A DNA stretch of 64,000 nucleotides from Actinomycetota bacterium (GCA_009379915.1 WHSV01000008.1:1-64000); one strand, 5' to 3'. Shown: positions 43,045 to 53,140, counted from the stretch's first letter. A program made the numbers and translations. The notes: a model not told the origin generated them from the letters alone.

Positions 43045-44430
43045 ATGCCCGAACGGTTGGTGATCGTCGGCGGTGACGCCGGAGGTATGAGCGCCGCCAC
43101 GCAGGCAAGACGTCGTCGCGATGCGTCCGAGCTCCAGATAGTCGCCTTCGAGCGCGGTCACTACACCTCGTACTCCGCCTGTGGGATCCCCTACTACGTG
43201 GGTGGGACGGTTGAGGAGCTCAAGACCCTTATCGTTCGCTCCCCGGAGGCGTTTCGCAAGAACAACGACATCCACGCGCACATTCATCACGAGGTGACGG
43301 CGGTTGACGTCGGCGCTCGCAAACTGACGGTGCGCGATCTCGAAAACTCGGTCGAGCGGACCGAGGGCTTCGACCAGCTCGTCATCGCTACGGGGGCGAC
43401 ACCGATCAAACCGAACTGGCCCGGCATCGACTCGGATGGTGTCTTCGGCGTTCAGGTGCTGGGAGACGGAGTCGCCTTTCGTCGTTGGGTTGACGAAGAG
43501 AAACCCGCGCGGGCGGTAGTAATCGGCGGTGGTTACATAGGAATCGAGATGGCGGAGGCGTTGAAGGTCAGGGGCATGGACGTGACCCTGGTCGACAGGT
43601 CGCGACAGCCCATGACGACGCTCGATGAGGACATGGGCACCCTCGTCGCCGAGCGGATGCGGGACATAGGGATCGACCTGCTCCTCGAAGAGAAAGTGAT
43701 CAGTATCGAGAGCGTGAACGGTCGCGCGAACGCCGTGGTCACCGAAGAGCGTGCCATTCCCGCGGACATCGTGGTTCTCGGCATCGGCGTAAGCCCGAAC
43801 GTCGGACTCGCCGAGGAGGCGGGAATCGAGATCGGACCGTCGGGTGGCATCAAGGTGGACCGGCAGATGCTTACATCCGCCGACGGAGTGTGGTCGGCGG
43901 GGGATTGTGCCGAGAAGTTCCACCTCGTGTCCCGCCGATGGGTCGCGATTCCCCTCGGAACCCATGCCAACAAGGAGGGTCGTGTCGCGGGGATCAACAT
44001 CGGCGGAGGTTACGAGACCTTTCCCGGAGTGGTCGGAACGGCCACATCGAAGATCTGCGACGTCGAGGTCGCGCGCACGGGACTGAACGAGAGTGAGGCG
44101 ACCGAGGCCGGCTTCCAGTTCGTTACGAACACGAGCGACTCGACGACCCGGGCAGGATATTTCCCCGACACGCGACCCATCAAGACGAAACTCGTCGTCG
44201 AAAGGCAGTCGGGGAGATTGCTCGGCGCCCAGATCATCGGCGAGGAGGGAGCCGCTAAACGCATCGACGTGCTGGCGACTGCCCTGTGGAACGGGATGTC
44301 CGTGGAGCAGATGCTCAACCTCGACCTTTCTTACACTCCACCCTTCGCCCCCGTGTGGGACCCCGTGCTCGTTGCAGCCCGGAAGGCCTGGTGCCTTGTC
44401 GAGGAAAAGATGCAAGTGGATCCGGAGTGA
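43045..44430 (+). CDS. CoA-disulfide reductase / NADH oxidase-like flavoprotein
   Basis: 461 aa from ATG 43045 (MPERLVIVGGDAGGMSAATQ); an earlier in-frame ATG at 43012 is possible. FAD-binding GGDAGGMSAA, redox cysteine Cys46 in YTSYSACGIPYYVGG, NAD-binding VVIGGGYIGIEMAEALKVRG, second FAD motif GVWSAGDCAE and the dimerisation domain (GVVGTATSKICDVEVARTGL). A single active Cys is the pattern of CoA-disulfide reductases and related oxidases, keeping the thiol pool reduced. It starts a four-gene operon with 1-4 nt overlaps; the terminal rhodanese fits sulfur/thiol metabolism. Confidence 0.88.
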   Translation: MPERLVIVGGDAGGMSAATQARRRRDASELQIVAFERGHYTSYSACGIPYYVGGTVEELKTLIVRSPEAFRKNNDIHAHIHHEVTAVDVGARKLTVRDLENSVERTEGFDQLVIATGATPIKPNWPGIDSDGVFGVQVLGDGVAFRRWVDEEKPARAVVIGGGYIGIEMAEALKVRGMDVTLVDRSRQPMTTLDEDMGTLVAERMRDIGIDLLLEEKVISIESVNGRANAVVTEERAIPADIVVLGIGVSPNVGLAEEAGIEIGPSGGIKVDRQMLTSADGVWSAGDCAEKFHLVSRRWVAIPLGTHANKEGRVAGINIGGGYETFPGVVGTATSKICDVEVARTGLNESEATEAGFQFVTNTSDSTTRAGYFPDTRPIKTKLVVERQSGRLLGAQIIGEEGAAKRIDVLATALWNGMSVEQMLNLDLSYTPPFAPVWDPVLVAARKAWCLVEEKMQVDPE

Positions 44431-45221
44431 GGGACGAACTTCTGACCGTCGCGATCGAGGCGGCTCACAGTGCGGGCGAGCTGCTCATGAACTCCTTCGG
44501 CGGTGATCGCGCGGACGTGTCTACGAAGACTTCTCCGACCGATCTCGTCAGCAAGGCCGACAGGGACGCCGAGCGATTTCTGCTCGACTTCCTCGCCTCA
44601 AAGCGTCCGGGCGACGGAATCTTTGCCGAAGAGGGAGGCCGAGCCGAGTCGTCGACCGGCTATCGCTGGGTCATCGATCCGCTGGACGGCACGGTCAACT
44701 TTCTGTTCCGAATTCCGGTGTGGGCTGTGAGTCTCGCGGTCGAGGACCGAGATGGGGGAGTTGCGGGCGTCGTCTACGACCCGAACCGCAACGAGACGTT
44801 CGTCGCACAGCGCGGCGAGGGCGCGTGGCTCAACGACCGCCGTCTGCAGGTATCCGATCGGGCGGACCTCGCTACCGCCCTCATTGGAACGGGATTCGCG
44901 TACGAGGTGAAGCGCCGAGGCGAGCAGGCACGAGTCGCGGCCGACGTCCTCGGCAAGGCACGCGATATCAGGAGGGCGGGATCCGCGGCCCTCGATCTGT
45001 GCGCGGTCGCTTGTCGCAGACTCGATGGCTTCTACGAGGCCTACACCGAGCCGTGGGATCGCGCCGCCGGAGCGTTGATCGTGAGAGAGGCGGGAGGGGT
45101 TGTGAGTGAGGGGCCCGCCCCGGTCGGTGAGGGCACGACAATCTTTGCGGCCAATGCGACTCTGCATGACGAATTGAAACGGCTCGTCTTGGCCAGCGTT
45201 CAGTCAAAAGGAGTGCAGTGA
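44427..45221 (+). CDS. Inositol monophosphatase family protein
   Basis: 264 aa, GTG overlapping the preceding stop (GTGA). Metal-site motifs: FAEEGG, WVIDPLDGTVNFLFRIPVWA, and the C-terminal EPWDRAAGALIVREAGG. Li+-sensitive phosphatase fold; substrate may be inositol-1-phosphate, histidinol phosphate, or PAP. PAP hydrolysis would suit the sulfur-related neighbours but cannot be decided from sequence. Confidence 0.92.
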   Translation: MRDELLTVAIEAAHSAGELLMNSFGGDRADVSTKTSPTDLVSKADRDAERFLLDFLASKRPGDGIFAEEGGRAESSTGYRWVIDPLDGTVNFLFRIPVWAVSLAVEDRDGGVAGVVYDPNRNETFVAQRGEGAWLNDRRLQVSDRADLATALIGTGFAYEVKRRGEQARVAADVLGKARDIRRAGSAALDLCAVACRRLDGFYEAYTEPWDRAAGALIVREAGGVVSEGPAPVGEGTTIFAANATLHDELKRLVLASVQSKGVQ

Positions 45222-45865
45222 TGGACATCCTCAACCCTGCAGTAGACCGTTATCTCGGCTCGCTTGCCTCGACGGATGACGAGCCAGTGCTGATCGAGAT
45301 GGAGGAGTACGCGCGACAGCACGGCTTCCCTATCGTGGGCCGGTTGTGCGGTCGTTTTCTCGAGGTCATGGCTCGCACCATCAACGCAAGGCGCATCTTC
45401 GAGATGGGTTCGGGCTACGGCTACTCCGCCTACTGGTTCTCGCGCGCGACCGGTCCCGAGGGTGAGATACACCTCACCGACATGGACCCCGAGAACGAAA
45501 AGAGAGCTCTCGGCTACCTCGGCCGAGCTGAGCTCGACGGACCGATCAACTACCACGTCGCGTCCGCGTTCGATGCGTTCAACGAGACTTCGGGCGATTT
45601 CGACATCGTCTACTGCGACATCGACAAGCATGAGTATCCGCAAGCGTTCGAGCTAGCGAAGAGCCGCATTCGGGTAGGCGGACTCTACATGTGCGACAAC
45701 ATGCTCTGGTCTGGACGCGTTACCGGCGAGGAGCCGGAAGATTCCAATCCGGAGCTCACGCGCACCATCGACGGAGCGAACAGACTCATCGCGGCGGATC
45801 CGGACTACCGCTCGTTCATCCTCCCGATCCGCGACGGAGTCGTCTGTGCCGTTAGGGTTCGGTGA
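45221..45865 (+). CDS. Class I SAM-dependent O-methyltransferase (CCoAOMT-like)
   Basis: 214 aa, ATG 45221 with GGAG 7 nt upstream. SAM motif IFEMGSGYGYSAYWFSRATG, then EIHLTDMDPENEKRALGYL, DFDIVYCDIDKHEYPQAFEL (motif II/metal region) and SRIRVGGLYMCDNMLWSGRV. Family members methylate catechol-type hydroxyls with Mg2+. Substrate unknown; third gene of the operon, overlapping both neighbours. Confidence 0.9.
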   Translation: MDILNPAVDRYLGSLASTDDEPVLIEMEEYARQHGFPIVGRLCGRFLEVMARTINARRIFEMGSGYGYSAYWFSRATGPEGEIHLTDMDPENEKRALGYLGRAELDGPINYHVASAFDAFNETSGDFDIVYCDIDKHEYPQAFELAKSRIRVGGLYMCDNMLWSGRVTGEEPEDSNPELTRTIDGANRLIAADPDYRSFILPIRDGVVCAVRVR

Positions 45866-46233
45866 TGAGCGGGGTTGGCTCGGCAGGACCGCAGGGGCAG
45901 GATGCCATGGACATCACGCCGTCCGATGCCGCCCGTCGCATGGCCACGGAGGACTTGACCCTCGTCGACGTCCGCGAGCCCTACGAGTGGGAGGCCGGTC
46001 ACGTACCGGGATCCATTCACGTCGAGATGGCGGCGCTGGGGGACCGTCTCGACGAGATTCCCGAGGACCGACCTGTGGCATTCCTGTGTCTCGGTGGCGC
46101 CCGCAGCGGTCTGGTCGCGTCCACCCTCAGGGCGCGTGGCTACGACGCCTACAACGTCGAGGGTGGCTTCAGGGCGTGGTTCGAGACCGGGCTCCCGACG
46201 GAGCCCGACGGCGCAACCGTCGCGCCCCACTAG
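45865..46233 (+). CDS. Rhodanese-domain protein
   Basis: 122 aa, ATG sharing one base with the preceding TGA. MDITPSDAARRMATEDLTLV, DVREPYEWEAGHVPGSIHVE and the active loop FLCLGGARSG, with the persulfide cysteine in place. Transfers sulfane sulfur. Co-transcription with the CoA-disulfide reductase-like enzyme suggests a shared role in persulfide or low-molecular-weight thiol handling. Confidence 0.93.
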   Translation: MSGVGSAGPQGQDAMDITPSDAARRMATEDLTLVDVREPYEWEAGHVPGSIHVEMAALGDRLDEIPEDRPVAFLCLGGARSGLVASTLRARGYDAYNVEGGFRAWFETGLPTEPDGATVAPH

Positions 46234-46327
46234 GTCGACCGGGGGCGCCGACTCTGCGAGCATGGGGGAATAGCCCAGCCCAGAGCGCGTTTGTAATGCT
46301 GTAATTTGCTACCACAGAGGGGACCAC

Positions 46328-48274
46328 TTGCCGCGACCGCATCGACTAACGCCTCCACAACAGCCTGACCGGAAGGCCAAGCCGGGCACCTTCCGGCGGA
46401 TCGTGTCCACGTTCAAGCCCTACCGCGGCACGGTCACCATCGTCGGCGTTCTCATCCTCATCATCTCGGCGATCGGACTCATCAACCCGCTGCTGATCAA
46501 AGTCGTCTTCGACGACGTCATTCTTGCGTCCGACGAACCCACCGCCGAACGCCTGCGACTGCTGTGGCTGGTGGTCGGCGCTATGATCGCGGCCCCCATC
46601 GTCAACGGCGCACTCGGTTTGTGGCAGACCTACCTGAACAACATCGTCGGCCAGAGCGTGATGAGGGACTTGCGCAACAGCCTCTACGCGCACCTGCAGA
46701 ACATGCCGCTGAAGTTCTTCACGTCGACGCGCACCGGCGAGATCCAGTCTCGTCTCTCGAACGACGTCGGTGGCGTCCAGGGAGTGCTTACCGATACGGC
46801 CTCGAGCACTCTGTCCAACGTCACGACGGTGATTTCGACGGTCATCACCATGGCGATTCTGTCGTGGGAGCTGACTGTGCTGTCGCTCGGCATTCTTCCG
46901 TTCTTCCTGTGGCTGAGCCGCAAGGTCGGACGCGTCCGGCGCGAGATCTCCGGGCAGACGCAGGAATCGCTTGCGGATCTAACGGCTCATATGCAGGAGA
47001 CGCTCTCGGTCTCGGGCATTCTCCTGTCCAAATCCTTCGGACGACAGAACTACGAGATCGGTCGTTTCCGCGGAAAGAACGACAAGCTGTTCGGTCTGGA
47101 GATCCGCAGAACGATGGTGGGACGCGGGTTTTTCGCGCTCATCCAGGTTTTCTTCTCGATCATGCCGGCGTTCGTCTATCTGGTGGCGGGATGGCTCTTC
47201 CTGAGTGGATCTCTCGCCGGCGATCCACGTAACGTCGTTGGTACCATCGTTGCCTTCACTACGCTGCAGAGCCGCCTGTTCTTCCCCCTCGGCCAACTGC
47301 TCAACGTCAACGTCGAGATCCAGTCGAGCCTCGCTCTGTTCGATCGCATCTACGAGTACCTCGATCTCGAGCGCGACATCGTCGACCACGACGGCGCCAT
47401 CGAGCTCGCTCCGGAGGAGGTTACCGGCCGGATCCGCTACGGCGACGTGTGGTTCAAGTACGGCTCCCCATCTCCGTACGGCAGTTCGGCTCTGCAGCCC
47501 GAGTCGGAGGATGGCAGGCTGTGGACCATCGCGGGAGTCGAGTTCGAGGCCAGCCCCGGACAGTTGGTTGCGCTCGTGGGTCCATCGGGGGCCGGAAAGA
47601 CGACGCTCACTTACCTGCTTCCTCGTCTCTACGACGTGAACCGCGGTGCCGCGACCATCGACGGCATCGACGTGAGAGACATCCGACTCGAGTCGCTCGG
47701 AGAGATCGTCGGCATGGTGACGCAGGAGACCTATCTATTCAACGCATCCGTCCGGGAGAACCTGAGTTACGGGAATCCGGAAGCGACGGACGAGGACCTC
47801 ACCAGGGCCGCACGAGCTGCGAACATCTGGGAGCGGATTCAGGAGCTGGACGATGCTTTCGACACGGTCGTCGGCGAGCGCGGGTACAAGATGTCCGGTG
47901 GCGAAAAGCAACGGCTAGCCATTGCTCGTGTCATTCTCAAGAACCCCAGCATCCTGATTCTCGACGAAGCCACCAGCGCCCTCGACACGCACTCCGAGCG
48001 CCTCGTCCAGAGCGCGTTGCGCAAGGTCATTCAGGGCCGCACCACCATCGCGATCGCCCACAGGCTTTCGACCATCCTCGCCGCCGACCAGATCCTCTAC
48101 ATCGACCGTGGGCGAATCATCGAGCGGGGCACGCACGCACAACTGCTCGAGAGAGACGGAGCCTACGCGGCGCTCTACCACGAGCAGTTCTCCGACGGCG
48201 CGGTTGAAACCAGATGCGAGGATGGTTTCGTTCTCGCAAACGGAGAGGTCATTTCCGAGCGAGTTCCGGACTAG
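46328..48274 (+). CDS. ABC exporter, fused membrane and ATPase domains
   Basis: 648 aa, TTG start behind AGAGGGGACCAC. Six-helix ABC membrane domain at about 35-330 ([33 protein letters not shown]-type segments). ATPase at 365-610: Walker [18 protein letters not shown] near 417, Q-loop [20 protein letters not shown], signature [20 protein letters not shown], Walker [14 protein letters not shown]-loop [11 protein letters not shown] typical half-transporter acting as a homodimer exporting lipids or drugs. Substrate not deducible. Confidence 0.94.
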   Translation: MPRPHRLTPPQQPDRKAKPGTFRRIVSTFKPYRGTVTIVGVLILIISAIGLINPLLIKVVFDDVILASDEPTAERLRLLWLVVGAMIAAPIVNGALGLWQTYLNNIVGQSVMRDLRNSLYAHLQNMPLKFFTSTRTGEIQSRLSNDVGGVQGVLTDTASSTLSNVTTVISTVITMAILSWELTVLSLGILPFFLWLSRKVGRVRREISGQTQESLADLTAHMQETLSVSGILLSKSFGRQNYEIGRFRGKNDKLFGLEIRRTMVGRGFFALIQVFFSIMPAFVYLVAGWLFLSGSLAGDPRNVVGTIVAFTTLQSRLFFPLGQLLNVNVEIQSSLALFDRIYEYLDLERDIVDHDGAIELAPEEVTGRIRYGDVWFKYGSPSPYGSSALQPESEDGRLWTIAGVEFEASPGQLVALVGPSGAGKTTLTYLLPRLYDVNRGAATIDGIDVRDIRLESLGEIVGMVTQETYLFNASVRENLSYGNPEATDEDLTRAARAANIWERIQELDDAFDTVVGERGYKMSGGEKQRLAIARVILKNPSILILDEATSALDTHSERLVQSALRKVIQGRTTIAIAHRLSTILAADQILYIDRGRIIERGTHAQLLERDGAYAALYHEQFSDGAVETRCEDGFVLANGEVISERVPD

Positions 48275-48312
48275 CGCCGGCATCGCAACAGAGAACAAGC
48301 CAGGAGGGATCC

Positions 48313-49080
48313 TTGAACATCGCGCACAAGGTCGCGCTCATCTCCGGCGGGGCTTCCGGGCTCGGTCTGGCGACCGCCCGGGCGGTCGTGGAGGCCGGCG
48401 GCCAGGTCGTCATCGTCGATCTGGAAGCGTCCAACGGGGCCACCGTGGCTGAGGAGCTGGGCGATGCTGCGCGCTTTGCCGCCGCCGACGTCAGCGATGA
48501 AGAGCAGGTTCGAGCGGCGGTTGCAGGCGCCGTCGAAGCTTTCGGTGGCCTTCATCTGAACGTCAACTGCGCGGGAGTTGGATTTCCCGGGCGAGTATTG
48601 ACTCGAGAGGGCAGAGCCAACGACCTCGAGCGCTATGAGTTCGTCGTGCGAGTGAATCTCATCGGGACCTTCAACGTGCTGAGACTGGCGGCCGAGCAGA
48701 TGGCGGCCCAGGAGCCCGAGTCGGGGGAGCGAGGGGTAATCATCAACACCGCCTCGATCGCGGCCTTCGACGGCCAGATCGGGCAAGTCGCCTACGCGTC
48801 CTCTAAGGGAGGCATCGTCGGTATGACTCTGCCGGTGGCACGCGACCTGGCGACCAAACAGATTCGCTGCGTAGCCATCGCTCCTGGAACCTTCGATACT
48901 CCGATGCTCGCCGGGCTGCCCGAGGAGGCCCGGCGGAAGCTGGCCGCCGAGGTTCCGCACCCTCGCCGCCTTGGACGGCCGGAGGAATACGCGGCTCTCG
49001 CCCTCCACATCGTGTCTAATCCGATGCTCAACGGCGAAGTCATCAGACTCGACGGGGCTCTAAGGATGCCTTCCCGCTGA
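48313..49080 (+). CDS. Short-chain dehydrogenase (type-2 3-hydroxyacyl-CoA dehydrogenase-like)
   Basis: 255 aa. TTG start at 48313 chosen for AGGAGGGATCC immediately upstream; the longer frame overlaps the ABC gene without support. NAD motif [41 protein letters not shown], catalytic [16 protein letters not shown] and YASSKGG, then [19 protein letters not shown] and [13 protein letters not shown]. The pattern '[13 protein letters not shown]' with 'FPxRLG'-type ending is that of HSD10-like enzymes of fatty-acid/branched-chain oxidation. Confidence 0.92.
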   Translation: MNIAHKVALISGGASGLGLATARAVVEAGGQVVIVDLEASNGATVAEELGDAARFAAADVSDEEQVRAAVAGAVEAFGGLHLNVNCAGVGFPGRVLTREGRANDLERYEFVVRVNLIGTFNVLRLAAEQMAAQEPESGERGVIINTASIAAFDGQIGQVAYASSKGGIVGMTLPVARDLATKQIRCVAIAPGTFDTPMLAGLPEEARRKLAAEVPHPRRLGRPEEYAALALHIVSNPMLNGEVIRLDGALRMPSR

Positions 49081-49170
49081 CGGGTCGAGTCCTGCAGCGC
49101 AGCGCCCGAAGTCGTAACGTCGGGGCTGGAACGGAGCGTGTCTGAGTGTGCGAGGAGCACCGTTGAGGGG

Positions 49171-51549
49171 ATGTCCACAGGGGGAAGCGCCTTGCAGAGC
49201 CTGATCCAGATCATCGGCTGGGTCGACTTCGTCGTCTTTAGCTCGCTCGCCGTTGTGTCATTCATCGGGTGGCGGCGCAACGGCGGCGCGGCGGTCGGTT
49301 GGTTGTCCGCTACGTTCGCCGTGCTGGCCTTCGTCGTGACTATCAGTGTCTTCACGCCCGAGGAATCGGATTCGACGGGAAACGAGATTCTGACCAGAAC
49401 CGTCGTGGCCACTCTGGTGCTCTTCCCGTACTTACTGTTTCGTTTCGTTGCTTCGCTGCGGCCGATCGGTCGATCTCTGGAGCTCCTCGCAGGTGGACTC
49501 ACCGGTGCCTGTGTCGTTGCATCGCTGCTGTTCGGGATGCCGCCCGAAGAGGGCGAATCGCAGTCACTGTCTTTCGTGGTGTTCATCGTGCTCATCCTCG
49601 TTCAATGGACCGCGCTTTCATCGTTCGCTGCCGTGCGCTTGTGGAGAATGGGGAGCGGCCAGCCGACCATCGTCCGTCACAGGATGCGGTTGTTGAGCCT
49701 GGGCTCGGCGGCGCTGAACCTGGCGCTCATTCTCGCGGGCGTGACCTCGGCGAGCGCATCGATCGGATTGGATCTTGTCGTGCAGTTTCTCGGGGTTGCA
49801 AGCGCGCTGCTGTTCTTCGCCGGTTTCACTCCGCCCGGTTTCGTGCGAGTCCAATGGCGGCGCGAGGAAGAGGAGGTACTACGCAAGGCCATCGTTAAGC
49901 TCATGGTCGCAACGTCTTCCGACGAGGTGACCTCGAGCATCCTCCCTCACACCAGCGCCATCGTCGGGGGTCGGGCGGCCGCTCTCGTGGGCCGAAAGAA
50001 CGAGGTGCTCGACTCTCATCAGGTCTCGGACGAGATGTTGCGCTCATTGCCTGAGCTCATCGAGGAGAACGGAAGCAGCAGTGGCTTTGCCCAGGATGTG
50101 ATCGTTCTGGACGTGCCGTTCGGCAAGCTCGTGGTTTGGGGAACTCCAGCAACGCCGGTCTTTGGTCAGGACGAGATCGAGTTGCTTCAGAGTCTTGCTG
50201 TGTTCACCGGTCTCGCGCTGGAACGAACGGAGCTCTTCCAACGGGAGCGTCGAGCGAGGCGCTCGCTCGAGAAGGCCAACAGAGAGCTCGAATCCGCCAG
50301 CGCCGAGCTCGAGCAGGAGGTCGCCGAAAGGCGGAGGGCCGAGGAGGATCTGATCGAGAGTCAGATGCAATTGGCCGAAGCGCAAGAGCTCACGATGCTC
50401 GGAAGCTGGCGGTGGGATATCGAGAAGGACCGGATCTACTGGTCCGACCAGATGTACAGCATTCACGGTGTCGATCCGGCCACCTTCAACGCCAGCTTCG
50501 ACGGCCTCATAGAGATCGTTCATCCCGACGACCGGGAAGCGATGCGCTCGATGGTCGAGAGACTGCATGAGTCCGAGGACAGCTTCTCGATGGAGCACCG
50601 AATCACCCGGCAAGATGGAAAGTCACGCGTCATGTACGCGCGCGGCAAGGTAATGCGTGACATCGCGGGGCGCCCGATACGAGTAATCGGAACCTCTCAA
50701 GACATCACCAAGCGCAAGCAAGCGGAGACCGCGCTGCGCGCGTCCGAGATGCGTTTCCGGCGTCTGGCCGAGAGCTCGAACGAGGGCATCGTGTCGATCG
50801 ACGACGGTGGCCGGATCATTTTCTGGAACCGGGGAGCGCAGAACGTCTTCGGCTACTGGGAGGAAGAGGTCATCGGCGAGACCGTTCAGATGCTCATGCC
50901 CGTGCGTTTCCGACCCGAGCACGAGCGCGGTTTCGCCAGATTCCTGGAAACGGGGGAGAGCCGCATCATCGGCACAACAGTCGAGGTCGAGGGGCTGCGC
51001 AAGGATGGCACCGAGTTCCCCCTCGAGCTATCGCTTGCCGCCTGGACGGTCGACGAGGAGCGTTTCTTCACCGGCATCCTGCGCGACATCTCGGATCGGA
51101 AGAACGCGGAGGCTGAGCTGAGGCGTGTGAGCCGGCAGCAGGAACTGATTCTCAATGCCGCCGGCGAGGGCATCTTCGGCGTCGACGCCAACGGCATCAC
51201 CCAGTTCGTGAACCCCGCGGCCGCGGCTCTGCTCGGCTACGAGTCGAACGAGCTCATCGGGCGGCCCCAGCATTCGGCCATTCACCATTCGCGCCCCGAC
51301 GGGACCCCCTATCCGCCGGAGGATTCTCCGATACTCCAGGCGGTCGAGACGGGTGTCACGGCCAGGGTGGGAGACGAGGTCTTCTGGAAGAGCGATGGCT
51401 CCGCAATCGAGGTCGAGTACATCGTCACTCCCATCACCGAGGACGAGGCGATCACCGGTTGTGTGGTCGTCTTCTGGGAGCGGACGAGCGGCAGCCTCGA
51501 GAAGCTGCACGAGGATCATCCTCGGCACGGAGCGCATCCCGTCGGCTAG
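49171..51549 (+). CDS. Membrane GAF-PAS-PAS-PAS sensor protein lacking an output domain
   Basis: 792 aa from ATG 49171. An N-terminal seven-helix sensor at about 5-225 is followed by a GAF-like domain (225-365), a coiled coil (ERRARRSLEKANRELESASA) and three PAS domains: ELTMLGSWRWDIEKDRIYWS, FRRLAESSNEGIVSIDDGGR and QQELILNAAGEGIFGVDANG, the first two ending in the usual 'DIT(K/S)DRK' connector. After the third PAS the expected connector is replaced by ERTSGSLEKLHEDHPRHGAH and the frame stops. No kinase, GGDEF, EAL or phosphatase domain follows, so it is either truncated or signals through a partner. Confidence 0.85.
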   Translation: MSTGGSALQSLIQIIGWVDFVVFSSLAVVSFIGWRRNGGAAVGWLSATFAVLAFVVTISVFTPEESDSTGNEILTRTVVATLVLFPYLLFRFVASLRPIGRSLELLAGGLTGACVVASLLFGMPPEEGESQSLSFVVFIVLILVQWTALSSFAAVRLWRMGSGQPTIVRHRMRLLSLGSAALNLALILAGVTSASASIGLDLVVQFLGVASALLFFAGFTPPGFVRVQWRREEEEVLRKAIVKLMVATSSDEVTSSILPHTSAIVGGRAAALVGRKNEVLDSHQVSDEMLRSLPELIEENGSSSGFAQDVIVLDVPFGKLVVWGTPATPVFGQDEIELLQSLAVFTGLALERTELFQRERRARRSLEKANRELESASAELEQEVAERRRAEEDLIESQMQLAEAQELTMLGSWRWDIEKDRIYWSDQMYSIHGVDPATFNASFDGLIEIVHPDDREAMRSMVERLHESEDSFSMEHRITRQDGKSRVMYARGKVMRDIAGRPIRVIGTSQDITKRKQAETALRASEMRFRRLAESSNEGIVSIDDGGRIIFWNRGAQNVFGYWEEEVIGETVQMLMPVRFRPEHERGFARFLETGESRIIGTTVEVEGLRKDGTEFPLELSLAAWTVDEERFFTGILRDISDRKNAEAELRRVSRQQELILNAAGEGIFGVDANGITQFVNPAAAALLGYESNELIGRPQHSAIHHSRPDGTPYPPEDSPILQAVETGVTARVGDEVFWKSDGSAIEVEYIVTPITEDEAITGCVVVFWERTSGSLEKLHEDHPRHGAHPVG

Positions 51550-51561
51550 GGCGGAACCGAG

Positions 51562-51897
51562 TTAGCGGCGCGAGCCCTCTGCGTGAACTACCTCGGCGAG
51601 GGCATCGTCCATTTGATCGCTCGCGACGACCGCGTCGGACTCGTCTTGCTCCGCGATCTCACGCTCGAGTTCGCGCCATTCCTTCTCGGCCCAGCGGAGC
51701 TTCTCGGTCGCCGAGGCGAGGTCCAGGAAGTGCACGGGAACGATGTTGGCCCTGGGCCTCAGATAGGCGTCACCGATGAGAGCATCGAGCTCGCGGCGGG
51801 CCTCGGTCAGTCGAGACTGGATCTGCCTCAGCCTCTCCTGCTGCTGTTCGGTGTAGTTGTGTCGACCGGCAGTTGTCAGGCGTACTCCTTGTGGCAC
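51562..51897 (-). CDS. Coiled-coil hypothetical protein
   Basis: 111 aa from a GTG at 51895-51897 without a good ribosome site; AAGGAG precedes an in-frame CTG a few codons on, so the real start is uncertain. The sequence is helical and charged: YTEQQQERLRQIQSRLTEAR, RELDALIGDAYLRPRANIVP, EKLRWAEKEWRELEREIAEQ. Soluble, no recognised family. Convergent with the PAS protein, 12 bp between stops. Confidence 0.65.
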   Translation of the reverse strand: MPQGVRLTTAGRHNYTEQQQERLRQIQSRLTEARRELDALIGDAYLRPRANIVPVHFLDLASATEKLRWAEKEWRELEREIAEQDESDAVVASDQMDDALAEVVHAEGSRR

Positions 51898-52324
51898 TTG
51901 GTGTCCTTATCGGGCGATTTGCGAGGTGCTGATGGGTCGGGCGGCCATTCTTCGGGCCCGCCAACGCCTTCCGACCCTGAAGGTTGAGCGTACATCGCTT
52001 GTGCTTGAAAGCACAAGCGCACTATCACAGTAGTGGCATAGCCGTCGCCCCATTACGCCCGAGTTGTGCCCGAACAACTTTCCAGGAGGGCGCGGGCTTG
52101 CGGCGGTGAACGCCAAACCCCACGCCCTGCCACTACTCGTTCGACCAAAAACCACCGTCAGGAACCTGTTGCGAAAAGTCGAGCAGTTTGCAAACGCGCA
52201 GGTCACAGGCCTGGAACAGCGCGCGCGTTTCGGACAAAAGCGGACGTATCTCAGGTTTGTGCGACAGGCTCTCAGCGTCGTTTTTCGTCGAGAGTGTGCC
52301 TTCGCGGCTCGCGGATTCAACCGG
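51898..52324. other. 427-bp gap without a supported gene; long hairpin inside
   Basis: CGCTTGTGCTT-GA-AAGCACAAGCG (51996-52019) is a perfect 11-bp inverted repeat on its own, about 300 bp downstream of uppP and 100 bp upstream of the coiled-coil gene. It could terminate the uppP-side transcript or act as an operator for the small gene. Frames in the gap are arginine/cysteine-rich and lack ribosome sites. Confidence 0.5.
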
Positions 52325-53140
52325 TCAGCGAAGGATCAGGTAGAAAACCACGCCCGCCACCGCGCAGTAGGCCGCGAAGGGGTACAGCGTCCGGGACCTC
52401 AGGTACCGGATCAGGCCCGCAATGGCCGCGTAGGACGTCACGAGGGAGAGCACGAAGCCCGCGATGCCGGCCCCCAGGTTTATCTCGGACCCCCCCAGTT
52501 TCGGGACCTCCAGGATCGTCGCCCCGATCAGGGCGGGAATTGCCAGGAGGAAGGCGAATCGAGCAGCGTCGTCGCGCGCGATGCCGAAGGTAAGCGCTGC
52601 GCCGATCGTCGCCCCGGAGCGCGAGATGCCGGGAATGATGGCGACCGCCTGTCCGACCCCGACCGCGGTGGCATCGACCAAGTTCATGTCGCCGATGGTT
52701 CGCAGAGCCGTTCCGCGTTTGGCGTTCCGGCGCTCGTGGTAGCGCAATGCCTGCTCGGCGGCCACGAGAATCGACGCAGTCAGCAGGAGTTGCAGCGCGG
52801 CCCCCGCGGCATCGTCGTACTGAGCTTCGAAGAAGTCCCGTAGGAGCAGACCCGCCAGGCCCGCGGGGATGCTTCCGATGATCAACAGAAGGCCGAGGCG
52901 GACCGAGACCCGGTCTCGCCGCATGACACCGCGGACGAGGTCGAGAAGGTCACCCGAGAAGTACATCAAGAGCGCCAACAGCGAAGCGGTATGGAGAAGC
53001 ACTTCGAAGGCGACTCCTTGTTGGCGCGGCCAGTCGAACAGCGCGGGCACGATGACGAGATGTCCCGACGAGGAGATCGGGATGAACTCGGTCAGGCCTT
53101 GGACCGCCCCGAGGACGGCCGCTTCGAAAATGTTGAGCAC
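52325..53140 (-). CDS. uppP: Undecaprenyl-diphosphate phosphatase
   Basis: 271 aa. Hydrolyses undecaprenyl diphosphate to recycle the cell-wall lipid carrier; overproduction gives bacitracin resistance. BacA motifs are intact: AVLGAVQGLTEFIPISSSGH at the N-terminus and IIPGISRSGATIGAALTFG in the centre, with eight or so membrane helices. Downstream partner of mtnP on the same strand (6-bp gap). Confidence 0.96.
   Translation of the reverse strand: MLNIFEAAVLGAVQGLTEFIPISSSGHLVIVPALFDWPRQQGVAFEVLLHTASLLALLMYFSGDLLDLVRGVMRRDRVSVRLGLLLIIGSIPAGLAGLLLRDFFEAQYDDAAGAALQLLLTASILVAAEQALRYHERRNAKRGTALRTIGDMNLVDATAVGVGQAVAIIPGISRSGATIGAALTFGIARDDAARFAFLLAIPALIGATILEVPKLGGSEINLGAGIAGFVLSLVTSYAAIAGLIRYLRSRTLYPFAAYCAVAGVVFYLILR

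Noticed and set aside
51907-52320. 137-aa minus-strand frame in the gap downstream of uppP
   Set aside because: Arg/Cys/Ser-rich, no ribosome site, no motif, and crosses the strong hairpin at 51996-52019.
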